From an uncultured Lachnospiraceae bacterium (GTDB lineage: Bacteria > Bacillota > Clostridia > Lachnospirales > Lachnospiraceae), in NCBI GenBank assembly GCA_947305245.1, contig CAMZDG010000003.1, positions 124,001 through 188,000 on the forward strand: a stretch of DNA of 64,000 bases. Direction: 5' to 3'. How positions within the stretch are numbered: position 1 is the stretch's first letter; the number at the start of each line of letters is the position of its first letter. Under the pieces are notes generated by a model. That model did not search any database, was not told where the DNA came from, and worked only from the letters and a program-made list of their open reading frames with translations. Shown piece after piece: positions 17,014 through 26,053 of the stretch. Both the position numbers and the translations under genes were made by a program.

Positions 17014-19272
17014 TTATTTTGCCTTGCCAGGGAATTTCTGACGAAGCACAAACCATAATCCGCCAACGATACATACGGAAGAATAAGCGCCGCAAATGAT
17101 ACCTACCATCAGGGGCAGTGCGAAATCCCGGATGCTGGTCACGCCGAGCACGTACAGGCACGCCACCATGACAAATGTCGTCAGGGAGGTAAAGATGCTT
17201 CTGCTCAGGGTCTGAGTGATACTCTTGTTCACCACGTCCTCCACGGTCTCCTGTCTGCTCTTCTCCGCCATGTTCTCACGCACGCGGTCAAAGATCACGA
17301 TGGAGGCGTTGATGGAATAACCCACGATGGTCAACATACATGCGATAAAGGTATTGCCCACGGAGACTCTCGCCGCCGCATAGAAGGCAAGCACTACCAG
17401 CACGTCGTGCATCAGGGCCACGATGCTGCTGACACCGAAACGAATGTCGCTGAAACGGATCCTGATGTAGATCAGCATGCAGACGATGGCAACCACCACT
17501 GCGATGATGGTGTCGCGCTTCATCTCACTACTGATGGTAGAGCTGATGGTCTCGGTGGCGATCTGATCGCGGTTCACGCCGAACTCGCTCACCAGTCTGT
17601 CTTCCAGAGCCATTCTCTGATCAATGCTAAGGGTATTGGTCTTAAAGATGATCTCGTTGGAATCCTGCACGGTCTGTACCTGTACGGCACTGCCGGTCAC
17701 CTCGAAGATCACGGGAGAAACCTTTGCGTCAGCTTCCTTCAGGTCCATCTTCTCATTAAAGGTTACCGTGGTAGCGGTACCGCCCTTGAACTCCAGGCTG
17801 TAATTCAGGGCATCATTACCCTTGTATGCATTCACTCCCATCACGACGAAGCCTGCCAGGATCACTGCAACGGAAGCGCCAAAGAAAATTCTTCTCTTTC
17901 CGAGGAAGTTAATGCTCTTTCTCTCCTTGCCGATGCCATACCACTTAGCATCCTTAAAGCCGATCGTATACAGCGCGTTCATCAGAAGTCTGGTGATCAC
18001 GAGCGCCGTAAACATGGAGATCACGATACCAAGCGCCAGCGTCTGTGCAAAGCCCTGAATGGAACCAGGTGCCAGGAACATCAGCACTGCTGCCGCGATC
18101 AGGGTGGTTACGTTACCGTCAACGATGGCGGACAACGCTTTGTCGAAACCAATCTTAATGGAGCTCTGGGTGGTCTTTCCCGTTGCCAGCTCCTCACGGA
18201 TGCGGGCAAAGATAATTACGTTCGCGTCCACGGCCATACCAATGGAAAGGATGATGCCGGCCACGCCAGACAAAGTCAACGTCATGTCAAATCCGCGGAT
18301 GAGAAGCACCACGAGGGCTACGTAGATGCAAAGCGCAAGGGCGGATGCAAAACCGGAAACAAAATATACTGCGATCATGAACACTGCCACGATGACCAGA
18401 CCGATCGCGCCGGCCTTCAGGCTCGTCTCGATCGCCTCGGTACCGAGCTGTGCGCCAACGACCTTGGAATGGATCTCCTCGAGCTCGAGCTTCAGTCCGC
18501 CGATTCGGATGGTGGAAGCCAGCTGCTCCGCCTCTTCATAGCTGTCCTGATCGGTGATCACGGCATGTCCGTCAGAGATCACTGCCTGTACGTTGGGCGC
18601 GCTGATGATCTTTCCGTCATAATAGATCGCGATGGATGCATTGTTATTGTTGTAAGCCTCTCTGGTCAGATCGGCGAATTTCTGCGTTCCTTCTGCGGTC
18701 ATGGCAAGGGATACGACGATCTGATTGTTCTTCATGTCATCCTGCTGCGTAGCCGCCTGGGCACTTTCCACGTCCGTACCGGACAGGGTGATGGAACCAT
18801 CCGTCAGCAGTACGTCAATGTCCTTATCCAGTTCATATACGGGCTTCCCGTTGGAGTCATATCCGGAAAGATGATAGTTCTGATTTCCGTCATCATCCTT
18901 CTCACGAATGAAGTACAGGGATCCGGGACGACCAAGCTCCTGCAGGATCTTGTTGGCATCCTGTACGCCGGGGATCTCAATGCTGATGCGGTTCGCACCC
19001 TCTTGATATACGATCGCTTCCGTGCTGTACCCTTCCACGCGCTGCTGCAGCTTGTAGATGGTGTCCTTCATGTCCGTAGTGCTGGGAGCCTCCTCGCCCA
19101 CCACCTGATAGGTGATGCTGACGCCGCCCGCCAGATCCAAGCCAAGCTTGATGTCTGCCGCGCTTCCTTTACCAGAGGCATCCACGCCCAGCAGGTCAAT
19201 GTAAGTAATGCCCGCCAAAAGAAGCACCAGACAGAGTAAAATGATCCATGCCTTACCCTTGCTCATTTTCAT
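17014..19272 (-). CDS. secDF: Protein translocase subunit SecDF (fusion)
   Basis: A 752-residue fusion of SecD and SecF. The N-terminal SecD half has a first membrane span, the LGLDLAGG signature, a large extracytoplasmic domain (about residues 45-265) and five further spans with VAGIILSIGMAVDANVIIFARIREE. The SecF half restarts at about residue 455 with its own span, LEFKGGTA, a smaller outside domain and the NASIVIFDRVRE motif. It uses the ion gradient to help pull secreted proteins through SecYEG. Fused SecDF is common in Firmicutes. It lies downstream of scfA-scfB, an order I recall as widespread in Clostridia. Confidence 0.96.
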   Translation of the reverse strand: MKMSKGKAWIILLCLVLLLAGITYIDLLGVDASGKGSAADIKLGLDLAGGVSITYQVVGEEAPSTTDMKDTIYKLQQRVEGYSTEAIVYQEGANRISIEIPGVQDANKILQELGRPGSLYFIREKDDDGNQNYHLSGYDSNGKPVYELDKDIDVLLTDGSITLSGTDVESAQAATQQDDMKNNQIVVSLAMTAEGTQKFADLTREAYNNNNASIAIYYDGKIISAPNVQAVISDGHAVITDQDSYEEAEQLASTIRIGGLKLELEEIHSKVVGAQLGTEAIETSLKAGAIGLVIVAVFMIAVYFVSGFASALALCIYVALVVLLIRGFDMTLTLSGVAGIILSIGMAVDANVIIFARIREELATGKTTQSSIKIGFDKALSAIVDGNVTTLIAAAVLMFLAPGSIQGFAQTLALGIVISMFTALVITRLLMNALYTIGFKDAKWYGIGKERKSINFLGKRRIFFGASVAVILAGFVVMGVNAYKGNDALNYSLEFKGGTATTVTFNEKMDLKEADAKVSPVIFEVTGSAVQVQTVQDSNEIIFKTNTLSIDQRMALEDRLVSEFGVNRDQIATETISSTISSEMKRDTIIAVVVAIVCMLIYIRIRFSDIRFGVSSIVALMHDVLVVLAFYAAARVSVGNTFIACMLTIVGYSINASIVIFDRVRENMAEKSRQETVEDVVNKSITQTLSRSIFTSLTTFVMVACLYVLGVTSIRDFALPLMVGIICGAYSSVCIVGGLWFVLRQKFPGKAK

Positions 19273-19345
19273 TGTTTTCTTCTCCGTTCTATCAAGACTT
19301 TCTGTATATTTCGTCTGCTTTTTCTAAATCTTTACCGTTTGAAGC

Positions 19346-20752
19346 TTATTCCTGCGCGCCGTCGTCTTCCTCCATCATCGCCATCGCCTTTAACATGATG
19401 GCACATTCCACGCGCTTTCTCTCCAGTTCACATCCCACGTCATACGCGTCATTGATGTTCCCGTGGAAATTATAGGAATTCGCCGCACAGCCGCCGCTGC
19501 AATAAAACTTTGCGAAGCATTTCTTACACTTGTCCTTCGCGTATACGTTACAGCACTTGAACTGATCGCGAATGTCCTCCCGGACAATGCCCTCGTCCAC
19601 GTTGCCCATCAGGAACTCCTCGTTCCCGACGAACTGATGACAGGGATAGAGATCACCCCAGGGCGTCACCGCCAGGTACTCCGTTCCGGAGCCGCATCCC
19701 GACAGCCTCTTTGCCACGCAGGGGCCGCCTTCCAGATCGATCATAAAGTGGAAGAAATTGAAAGGTCTGCCTTCCCTTCTTCGCTTGATCATCTCCGCGG
19801 CAAGCTTATCATATTCTTCCCGAAGCTTGGGAAGATCCTCCTCACGGATGGCGTAATCATCCGTGGGCTGCGCCACGACGGGCTCCACGGAGATCTGCTG
19901 AAATCCAAGGTCGGCCAGATGTAGCACGTCCTCGGAAAAATCCAGGTTGTAACGGGTAAACGTGCCACGCACGTAATAATTCGTCTGATTCCGGCTCTCC
20001 GCCACCTTCTGAAACTTCGGTACGATCAGGTCGTAGCTGCCTTGTCCGCCGCGGAAGGGACGCATCTTGTCATGGATCTCCTTCCTTCCGTCGATGCTCA
20101 GCACCACGTTGCCCATCTCCTGGTTGGCGAATTCCAACACCTCGTCATTTAGAAGCACGCCGTTGGTCGTCAGGGTAAAGCGAAATTTCTTATTGTTTGC
20201 CGTCTCAATGCTGCGCCCGTACTTCACAAGGTCCTTGACCACCTGCCAGTTCATCAGGGGTTCGCCGCCGAAGAAATCCACCTCGAGATTCACGCGGTTT
20301 CCGGAATTGGCCACCAGGAAATCCAGTGCCTTCTTTCCGACCTCGAAACTCATGAGCGCCCGTCGCCCGTGGTATTCGCCCTCTTCCGCGAAGCAATACT
20401 TGCAGGCGAGGTTGCAGTCATGGGCGATGTGCAGGCAAAGTGCCTTGACCACGGTAGGCCTTTTCTTAAAATCGAAAACATAATTCTCGTAAATGTCCTT
20501 TGCGAACAGCTGTCCGCTCTTTTCCAGCTCCAGGACTTCGTCCACGGCCTCCACGATCTCCTCTTCCGGATAGGGGATGCCTGCCAGATGGACCACGGCC
20601 GCCTTGACGAGATCCGGATCCTTGATCCCTTCATTCACCAAGGGCTCCACCAGCGGGATCATGTCATACACGATGTCATCCACCACGTGAACGGAACCGC
20701 TGTTTACGTCCATTACGATATTCAGTCCATTACTTTTATATTGGTGTATCAC
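19346..20752 (-). CDS. scfB: SCIFF radical SAM maturase (SPASM protein)
   Basis: A 468-residue radical SAM enzyme. Residues 1-100 form a RiPP-recognition-like domain, the SAM-cluster motif is CNLACKYC (Cys113, Cys117, Cys120), and the C-terminal SPASM region has many cysteines (GGPCVAKRLSGCGSG, YPCHQF, CCNVYAKDKCKKCFAKFYCSGGCAANS) for auxiliary [4Fe-4S] clusters. The family installs a thioether crosslink in the SCIFF precursor, whose gene lies just upstream here. This pairing is near-universal in Clostridia and makes the call very safe. A hairpin between the two genes may lower expression of the enzyme relative to the peptide. The mature product's role is still unsettled. Confidence 0.96.
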   Translation of the reverse strand: MIHQYKSNGLNIVMDVNSGSVHVVDDIVYDMIPLVEPLVNEGIKDPDLVKAAVVHLAGIPYPEEEIVEAVDEVLELEKSGQLFAKDIYENYVFDFKKRPTVVKALCLHIAHDCNLACKYCFAEEGEYHGRRALMSFEVGKKALDFLVANSGNRVNLEVDFFGGEPLMNWQVVKDLVKYGRSIETANNKKFRFTLTTNGVLLNDEVLEFANQEMGNVVLSIDGRKEIHDKMRPFRGGQGSYDLIVPKFQKVAESRNQTNYYVRGTFTRYNLDFSEDVLHLADLGFQQISVEPVVAQPTDDYAIREEDLPKLREEYDKLAAEMIKRRREGRPFNFFHFMIDLEGGPCVAKRLSGCGSGTEYLAVTPWGDLYPCHQFVGNEEFLMGNVDEGIVREDIRDQFKCCNVYAKDKCKKCFAKFYCSGGCAANSYNFHGNINDAYDVGCELERKRVECAIMLKAMAMMEEDDGAQE

Positions 20753-20786
20753 AAAAAAATCCTCTCAAAATCGCAAAACTCAAAAG

Positions 20787-20815
20787 ATAAGCAGCGACCT
20801 GGGATCGCTGCTTAT
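20787..20815 (-). terminator. Attenuator-like hairpin between scfA and scfB
   Basis: A perfect 11-bp stem (ATAAGCAGCGA/TCGCTGCTTAT) with a 7-base loop is followed on the minus strand by CTTTTGAGTTTTG. The T-run is interrupted, which suggests partial termination between precursor and maturase genes. Confidence 0.75.
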
Positions 20816-20851
20816 GAATGGTTTTTTCAGTTCGAATAAATTCGTATCCGC

Positions 20852-21007
20852 TTACTTCAACTGCTCGCAGCTCTGATTTCCTACGGTACAGGAAGTCTTG
20901 CATGCAGACTGGCAGGAAGTCTGGCACTCGCCGCATCCGCCCTTCTTCATGGACTCCTTCAGATCTCTGGTAGTTAAAGTCTTTACGTGCTTCATCTCGC
21001 GCTTCAT
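20852..21007 (-). CDS. scfA: Six-cysteine SCIFF peptide precursor
   Basis: This 51-residue gene is too short for the ORF track. Translation gives MKREMKHVKTLTTRDLKES, then a Cys-rich part with GGCGECQTSCQSACKTSC and VGNQSCEQLK. Six cysteines (25, 28, 32, 36, 40, 47 in this numbering) in the last half define the six-Cys-in-forty-five family. AAGGAGG lies 11 bases before the first ATG. An internal ATG four codons later matches the length of most homologues but is far from that site. The peptide is a ribosomally made, thioether-modified product found across Clostridia. It has its own strong promoter. Confidence 0.97.
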   Translation of the reverse strand: MKREMKHVKTLTTRDLKESMKKGGCGECQTSCQSACKTSCTVGNQSCEQLK

Positions 21008-21068
21008 ATTCAAAGAAACCTCCTTGCGAAAAATCCGTTTATGCTTACTTTTCTAGTAAATCTAAGCT

Positions 21069-21097
21069 ATTTTAGCATAACTTTCCCTTTCTGTCAA
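21069..21097 (-). promoter_or_regulatory. Promoter of scfA
   Basis: Perfect TTGACA (21092-21097), 17 bases, TAAAAT (21069-21074) on the minus strand, about 60 bases before the scfA ATG. One of the strongest promoter matches in the window. Confidence 0.88.
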
Positions 21098-21145
21098 CTC
21101 ACAGAAAAAGAACCTTTTTCATAGATTTGCGGGGCAAGACCCTTT

Positions 21146-22339
21146 TTAGATCATGATCTCAAAGCTTTGACCGACCAGTACAAGGTAAGCCACGCCGCAG
21201 GCCACCTGATAGATAAAGACGGCAAGCGCCAGCGTCCTCCTCCAGAGGGGCAGACGATGCTTTTGCGAAAGCGCAAGCGCGATCACCGTTGAAAACTGCA
21301 CCGCGAGATCATAGCCCCAGCTAAAATCTCCGGAGGAACCATTGCTTAAGAAAAACATCTGCAGCCATCCGATCGCCAGCGCATAATAGGCCAGGCGATA
21401 GGTCCGCTCCTTGCCAAAGATCTTCGGAGAAAAAAGGAGCAGGGGCACGGGAAAGGTTGCAAGCGACACGCAGAGCACCTCCAGGGGCGTAAACTCCGCA
21501 AAGGAGCCAAAGCGTACCACAACTTCCATCGCTGCCGTCTCATCCTTTACGACAACGATCTGCCACAGCATGAGCGCGGCGGAAGGCAGTGCAGCCGCCA
21601 ATGCAGCGAAACCGATCTTTAAGGATCTGCTTCGGATCATCTGCTCTAAAACGATCACGGCCATCGCAAGCAGAAATACAAGCGCAAAGCTCGGCTTGGC
21701 GAGCACGGACAAAAAGCTTGCGACCCCAAAGAGCACGAGCTCCCTCCAGTAACTCTCCTTCTTCTCAAAACGCTCCAAAAACAGGAGAAACGCAAGGATC
21801 GTAAGGATCCCGATGGGTCTGACAAAAATAATCGTCGGATTGTGCACGGGATTCGCCGCGCACTGTCTCGCATAGTAGCGCCATTCGGTCAGCGGTCCCC
21901 TCGCCGTCACGAACACAACGGAGCAAAGGCTGATCAGATCCAGAAAAATCTTCTCTTTCTCATTCGCGGGCGACGCGACACGCAGTAAAAATACCCGAAG
22001 CAATGCCACGGCCGCTGCGATCGATGCGCCAAGCAGACAGTACGACGCCGCATAATAGCGATTTCCCATGAGAAATGCCAGGAGCTTCAGGCTTAAATGA
22101 TACAGGGGATAGGTCACGGCATGGATCGGTATGTTCGGATCCTCCGCCGCCATGCTTTCAAGGCTTTGATGGAACAGCTTTTCCGCGAACAGCGTGTGAT
22201 AGCCGCAGTCCCAACTGAAGGGGACGTAATGCCGATAGAACAGCGCATACGCAATGCCGATCAAAGCTGTCAAAGCGATAAAGCAGACCGGTTCCGCATT
22301 ACGGTTCCATGTCTTCTTCCGGTCGTTTTCAGGTTTCAT
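21146..22339 (-). CDS. Polytopic membrane protein, GT-C glycosyltransferase-like
   Basis: About 397 residues with some ten hydrophobic segments. After the first span comes a loop with FSWDCGYHTLFAEKLF, placing an acidic residue where GT-C glycosyltransferases carry their catalytic Asp/Glu. I do not recognise a named family. The start MKPENDRKK was chosen because GGGAGAAG precedes it; the gene then overlaps the end of gtrA by 11 bases. It is the last gene of an operon with a GtrB/ArnC-like glycosyltransferase and GtrA, so it fits the role of the third component of a GtrABC-type system, moving a sugar from undecaprenyl phosphate to a surface acceptor. That role is inferred. Confidence 0.65.
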   Translation of the reverse strand: MKPENDRKKTWNRNAEPVCFIALTALIGIAYALFYRHYVPFSWDCGYHTLFAEKLFHQSLESMAAEDPNIPIHAVTYPLYHLSLKLLAFLMGNRYYAASYCLLGASIAAAVALLRVFLLRVASPANEKEKIFLDLISLCSVVFVTARGPLTEWRYYARQCAANPVHNPTIIFVRPIGILTILAFLLFLERFEKKESYWRELVLFGVASFLSVLAKPSFALVFLLAMAVIVLEQMIRSRSLKIGFAALAAALPSAALMLWQIVVVKDETAAMEVVVRFGSFAEFTPLEVLCVSLATFPVPLLLFSPKIFGKERTYRLAYYALAIGWLQMFFLSNGSSGDFSWGYDLAVQFSTVIALALSQKHRLPLWRRTLALAVFIYQVACGVAYLVLVGQSFEIMI

Positions 22340-22838
22340 CTTCTTCTCCCTTGCCTTCATTACTGGGGCGGAATGCCCAGAACTTGTTGATGACGAAATT
22401 GATGGGCACGCTAATGACCAGATTCAACATGGGCGCGAGCATCTTTGAGATCCCCAGCTTGTCGATCCAAACGTAGGACAACGCGTTACAGATAAAGATA
22501 CCGGACACGGAATAGGCCAGATAGGTTTTCAACAGGGCCTTCCCAAGATGGCGTTTCTGCCCCTTTTCCAGCGTGAACACCAGCCGATTGTTCCAGTAAA
22601 AGGACCAAAGCACGCTCAGCATGAACGCGACGAAATTACCCACGTAATAATCCCAGGACAGCTCATAGGGTGCCAGGATCTTTAAGGTCAAAATATTTAA
22701 TACATAACTGACGATCGTATTGCTGACGCCGATCACGCAGAACTTTACGAACTGCACGAAGGAATCCACGGCTTTTTCAGACAGCCGGATCGGCAGGATC
22801 GCAAGCGCCCATCTCGTTAGTTTTTCAATGATCTTCAT
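22329..22838 (-). CDS. GtrA family membrane protein
   Basis: A 169-residue protein with four membrane spans. The first contains VKFCVIGVSNTIVSYVLN and a later stretch reads LSVLWSFYWNNRLVF, both diagnostic of GtrA/GtcA proteins. These are thought to flip undecaprenyl-phosphate-linked monosaccharides across the cytoplasmic membrane. The gene lies between the aminotransferase and the GT-C-like protein and overlaps the latter, so coupled translation is likely. A second GtrA occurs at 34.6 kb without glycosyltransferase neighbours. Confidence 0.9.
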   Translation of the reverse strand: MKIIEKLTRWALAILPIRLSEKAVDSFVQFVKFCVIGVSNTIVSYVLNILTLKILAPYELSWDYYVGNFVAFMLSVLWSFYWNNRLVFTLEKGQKRHLGKALLKTYLAYSVSGIFICNALSYVWIDKLGISKMLAPMLNLVISVPINFVINKFWAFRPSNEGKGEEDET

Positions 22839-22870
22839 GATGATAAGTCGCCTTCGGGCGATCCTTTCCG

Positions 22871-23968
22871 TTACTTAAATGCATTGATCGTCTCGATCAC
22901 GTGGTCCTGCTCTTCCTTTGTCATCCCGTTATACAGCGGAATGGAAAGAACCGTCTTCGCATACTCTTCCGTGATGGGCAGAGCTCCCTCTTTCATCCCT
23001 AAGTATCGATATGCCTCGGACAGATGCGGCGGGATCGGATAATGAATGATCGTACCAATGCCATTTTCATCTAAATATCGCAGCAATTCATCCCTTTGCG
23101 CGGAGCGGATCACGAACTGATGCCAGATGTGCGTTGCTCCTTCGCGGATCTTGGGAAGCGCTATCTCCTCATGCTTCAATTCCCGCAAATATCGTTCACA
23201 GATCCGGCGCTTCTCCTCGGCCAGCTCCCCTAAGTGCGCAAGCCTTACACGAAGCAGACCAGCCTGCAGCTCGTCCAGGCGGGAGTTCGTTCCGACCACC
23301 TTGTTATAATAACGCTTTTCCGAGCCGTAGTTACGAAACACGCGAAAATCCTCGGCAATCTGATCATCATTCGTCACGATCGCACCGGCGTCGCCAAAGG
23401 CGCCAAGATTCTTCGAGGGATAAAAGGAAAAGCATCCCACGTCGCCAAAGGTTCCGATCTGCTTCCCCTGAAAAGTGGCTCCATGCGCCTGCGCACAGTC
23501 CTCCACAAGCCTTAAATGATATTTCTTACAAAGCGCCGTAATGGGAGCCATGTTGGAAGCCTGTCCATAAAGATGCACCACCAGGATCGCCTTTGTTCTC
23601 TCAGTGATCTTTTCCTCAATCTTGGATGCATCCAAGTTAAAGTATTCATCAGGCTCCACGAACACCGGCGTTGCGCCATTGATCGTGATCCCCATCACGC
23701 TCGCGATATAGGTGTTGCCCTGAACGATCACCTCGTCGCCCGCGCCGATCCCAAGGACCCGAAATGCGATCCAAAGAGCATCTAAACCGCTCGCCAGGCC
23801 AACGCAGTGCTTCGCGCCAACGTAAGCTGCAAACTCCTCCTCGAAGGACTTCACTTCCTTCCCCAGCACGTACCAGCCGGACCGAAGCACCTCGAGCGCC
23901 TTTGCCTCAAATTCTTCCTGATATTGAAAAAAGCCCCGATCGAGGCGATTGGGCGAAATCCTCTCCAT
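22871..23968 (-). CDS. Sugar-nucleotide aminotransferase, FdtB-like (DegT/DnrJ/EryC1)
   Basis: A 365-residue PLP enzyme of the DegT/DnrJ/EryC1/StrS family. The Schiff-base lysine is Lys186 in CFSFYPSKNLGAFGDAG; VEDCAQAHGA provides the PLP-binding Asp, and GSEKRYYNKVVGTNSRLDELQA is the substrate-loop signature. Together with the FdtA-like ketoisomerase in the same operon it most likely aminates C3 of dTDP-3-keto-6-deoxyhexose to give dTDP-Fuc3N or dTDP-Qui3N. Which epimer is made depends on the ketoisomerase and cannot be read here. It is followed by gtrA and preceded by 5 bases by the hexapeptide acyltransferase. Confidence 0.88.
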   Translation of the reverse strand: MERISPNRLDRGFFQYQEEFEAKALEVLRSGWYVLGKEVKSFEEEFAAYVGAKHCVGLASGLDALWIAFRVLGIGAGDEVIVQGNTYIASVMGITINGATPVFVEPDEYFNLDASKIEEKITERTKAILVVHLYGQASNMAPITALCKKYHLRLVEDCAQAHGATFQGKQIGTFGDVGCFSFYPSKNLGAFGDAGAIVTNDDQIAEDFRVFRNYGSEKRYYNKVVGTNSRLDELQAGLLRVRLAHLGELAEEKRRICERYLRELKHEEIALPKIREGATHIWHQFVIRSAQRDELLRYLDENGIGTIIHYPIPPHLSEAYRYLGMKEGALPITEEYAKTVLSIPLYNGMTKEEQDHVIETINAFK

Positions 23969-23973
23969 CTTCC

Positions 23974-24672
23974 TTACCTCACGTCCCTGACTACTTTGGC
24001 CGGGATCCCCATGACCACCTTATTTTCCGGCACGTCCTTTGTCACCACGGCGCCCGCCCCTACGATCGCGTTCCGCCCAATGACAACGTGCGGTAAAATA
24101 TTGGCAGCGGCACCGATCGTAACATAATCCTCAATCTTTGCGCCATATACGTGATCAGGATCATACTCCTCACGCCCCATGGTGTTGTCATTCGTCGTAG
24201 CCACAAGCACACTGATAAAAACATGATCCCCAATGATCATGTTTCCCGTAATGTGCGAATTGTCCATGATTTTCGTGTCATTTCCAATTTTCGTGTTGTA
24301 GTTCACGGAAACATTTCTGCTCAGGATGCAGCGGTCACCGATCACGCATTCCTCCCTGACGGAGCAATGATCCCCAAAAAGATTCCGATCGCCGATCGTT
24401 GTGCCTGCATATAGGATCACGCCCGGCGACAAAACACAGTGCTCGCCGACGACAAGCGGAGCATAGTTATCTTTCAGCACCCTGGAAGTGATCCCGGGAG
24501 AAACCGGAGGCTTTCCCAACACACAATGATCAAAGATTTCCGTCCCTTTTTTTACGACAGTACCCGGATAGATCACGACATAATCATGGATCACGACATC
24601 TTCTTCTATCCGTACTCCATCATGAATGATCGCCGTCGATGCGACGTGGGCATTTTGACTGATCTGATTCAT
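23974..24672 (-). CDS. Left-handed beta-helix acyltransferase, FdtC-like
   Basis: About 232 residues dominated by hexapeptide repeats ([LIV]Gxxxx) forming a left-handed beta helix, e.g. [20 protein letters not shown] and [16 protein letters not shown]. The length exceeds a short FdtC and includes an N-terminal repeat block. The start [10 protein letters not shown] was taken because GAGGAG lies before it; the track start is an upstream TTG. Next to FdtA- and FdtB-like genes it should N-acylate the 3-amino sugar nucleotide using an acyl-CoA. It begins one base from the end of the MaoC-type hydratase gene, so the acyl donor may not be acetyl-CoA. This is inference. Confidence 0.82.
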   Translation of the reverse strand: MNQISQNAHVASTAIIHDGVRIEEDVVIHDYVVIYPGTVVKKGTEIFDHCVLGKPPVSPGITSRVLKDNYAPLVVGEHCVLSPGVILYAGTTIGDRNLFGDHCSVREECVIGDRCILSRNVSVNYNTKIGNDTKIMDNSHITGNMIIGDHVFISVLVATTNDNTMGREEYDPDHVYGAKIEDYVTIGAAANILPHVVIGRNAIVGAGAVVTKDVPENKVVMGIPAKVVRDVR

Positions 24673-24673
24673 T

Positions 24674-25084
24674 TTATTTCTCCTCAACCGGAACTTTTAC
24701 GATCGCATATCCGTCAACCACCATTTCCTCCCGTTGGTTATACACGATCGTAGACAATTCCAAAATTCCTTTTTCCTCGTTTCGAATACTCTTGATCTGG
24801 GCAACAATCCTGATCTCGTCACCCAGATAAACAGGCTTTATAAACTTCATGTCCTGTTCCAGATAGATGGTTCCCTCCCCCGGAAATCTCATTCCGATAT
24901 GAGCTGAGATCAAGCTGCCGACAAGCATCCCGTGTGCGATCCGTTTTCCAAACTGGCTTGCCCTGGCCGCCGTCTCATCCACGTGAATTGGATTAAAGTC
25001 ACCGGACAGCTCTGCAAACGCCTTTACGATATCCTCAGTGATCGTACTCTTTATTTCTTCTGACATTCCTACGGTATACTTCAC
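24674..25084 (-). CDS. MaoC-like (R)-specific enoyl-CoA hydratase
   Basis: A 136-residue hot-dog protein with the hydratase-2 signature: [18 protein letters not shown] with Asp29, Asn31 and His34, then [16 protein letters not shown]. This matches PhaJ-type (R)-hydratases, which add water to trans-2-enoyl-CoA to form (R)-3-hydroxyacyl-CoA. The start is a GTG five bases after GGAGGAG. Its position is unusual: it sits inside an amino-sugar biosynthesis operon, directly before the acyltransferase and after the glycosyltransferase. It could supply a 3-hydroxyacyl-CoA such as 3-hydroxybutyryl-CoA for N-acylation of the sugar. An unrelated metabolic role cannot be excluded. Confidence 0.87.
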   Translation of the reverse strand: MKYTVGMSEEIKSTITEDIVKAFAELSGDFNPIHVDETAARASQFGKRIAHGMLVGSLISAHIGMRFPGEGTIYLEQDMKFIKPVYLGDEIRIVAQIKSIRNEEKGILELSTIVYNQREEMVVDGYAIVKVPVEEK

Positions 25085-25117
25085 TTAAGCTCCTCCGAAT
25101 GCATTTGTCACGCGTTA

Positions 25118-26053
25118 TTATTTTCTCTCATCCGCATCCTGGCCATCCTCAACAATATATGGCGGCCTTTTCCTGGAAGCGTCAAAGGTTCTCCACAGAT
25201 ACTCACCCAAAATACCCATGGAAAGCATGAGCACGCCGAAGCTGAGCAGCTGGAAAATGAACAATGTCGTAAAACCGTCAGCGGAGATGTTCCCGCCAAG
25301 CTTTGCAATGAGAACGACGATCGCCCAGATGATCCCGGCCACGAAGGTGATAAATCCCACGATCTCCAGCAGTCTGATCGGCAACGTGGAAAAACTAAAC
25401 AGCGTGTCGGAGACAAGGCGGATCTTCTTTTTCAACGTCCACTTGCTTGTCCCGATCTCCCTTGCCTTCCTGACGTAATACACGATCCCGGTCCGGAAAC
25501 CGCTCCAAAGGATCTGCCCGGTAATGGCGCTGTTCTTTTCATCCAGGCTGTCGATCACGTTGATCACCTTGCGGTCCAAAAGATAAACGTCAAAGCCATT
25601 CTTCGGCATCTGCGGCAGCGCCGCCTTGCGCACCATCCAATAATACAGGTTGGCGAATCCCTTCTGACTCTTGCTCTCCTCCCTGTCCTTGCGGCAGGCG
25701 AGCACCACGTTGTTCCCGGCCTTCCAGCTGTCCACCATCTCCAGGATCAGTTCCGTCGGCTCCTGCAGGTCTGCCGCCTTGATCACGGCGCAGTCCCCCG
25801 TGGAGTTTGCAAGACCGCAAAGGCATGCGGCATGAGACCCGAAATTTCTCGCCAGGGAGAAAATCTTCAGGTTGGGATCCTCGGCCGCCAGGGCCTGCAT
25901 GACCTCATAGCTCTTATCCTTAGAACCGTCATTGACCATGACGATCTCATATTCATAATCGATCTTAGAAATAAATTTCTCTTTTAGGTCCGCATATAAG
26001 GGTCGCAGGTTCTCCTCGTTATAATAGACCGGAATAATAATGGAAACCTTCAT
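25118..26053 (-). CDS. GT2 glycosyltransferase, GtrB/ArnC/DPM1-like
   Basis: A 311-residue family 2 glycosyltransferase. The N-terminus MKVSIIIPVYYNEENL and VNDGSKDKS form the nucleotide-binding part, AADLQEPTE is the metal-binding region, and two membrane spans follow after residue 230 (LLEIVGFITFVAGIIWAIVV, then a second). This is the layout of enzymes that load a sugar onto polyprenyl phosphate. The first Asp of the usual DADLQ is Ala; ArnC-type enzymes also deviate here (GADLQ), so this need not mean inactivity. It starts right after the FdtA-like gene with touching stop and start codons. It is inferred to transfer the amino sugar to undecaprenyl phosphate. Confidence 0.88.
   Translation of the reverse strand: MKVSIIIPVYYNEENLRPLYADLKEKFISKIDYEYEIVMVNDGSKDKSYEVMQALAAEDPNLKIFSLARNFGSHAACLCGLANSTGDCAVIKAADLQEPTELILEMVDSWKAGNNVVLACRKDREESKSQKGFANLYYWMVRKAALPQMPKNGFDVYLLDRKVINVIDSLDEKNSAITGQILWSGFRTGIVYYVRKAREIGTSKWTLKKKIRLVSDTLFSFSTLPIRLLEIVGFITFVAGIIWAIVVLIAKLGGNISADGFTTLFIFQLLSFGVLMLSMGILGEYLWRTFDASRKRPPYIVEDGQDADERK

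Noticed and set aside
17407-19239. 610-codon plus-strand ORF
   Set aside because: Antisense shadow of secDF, which has complete family motifs. Translation is His/Gln/Arg-rich without domains.
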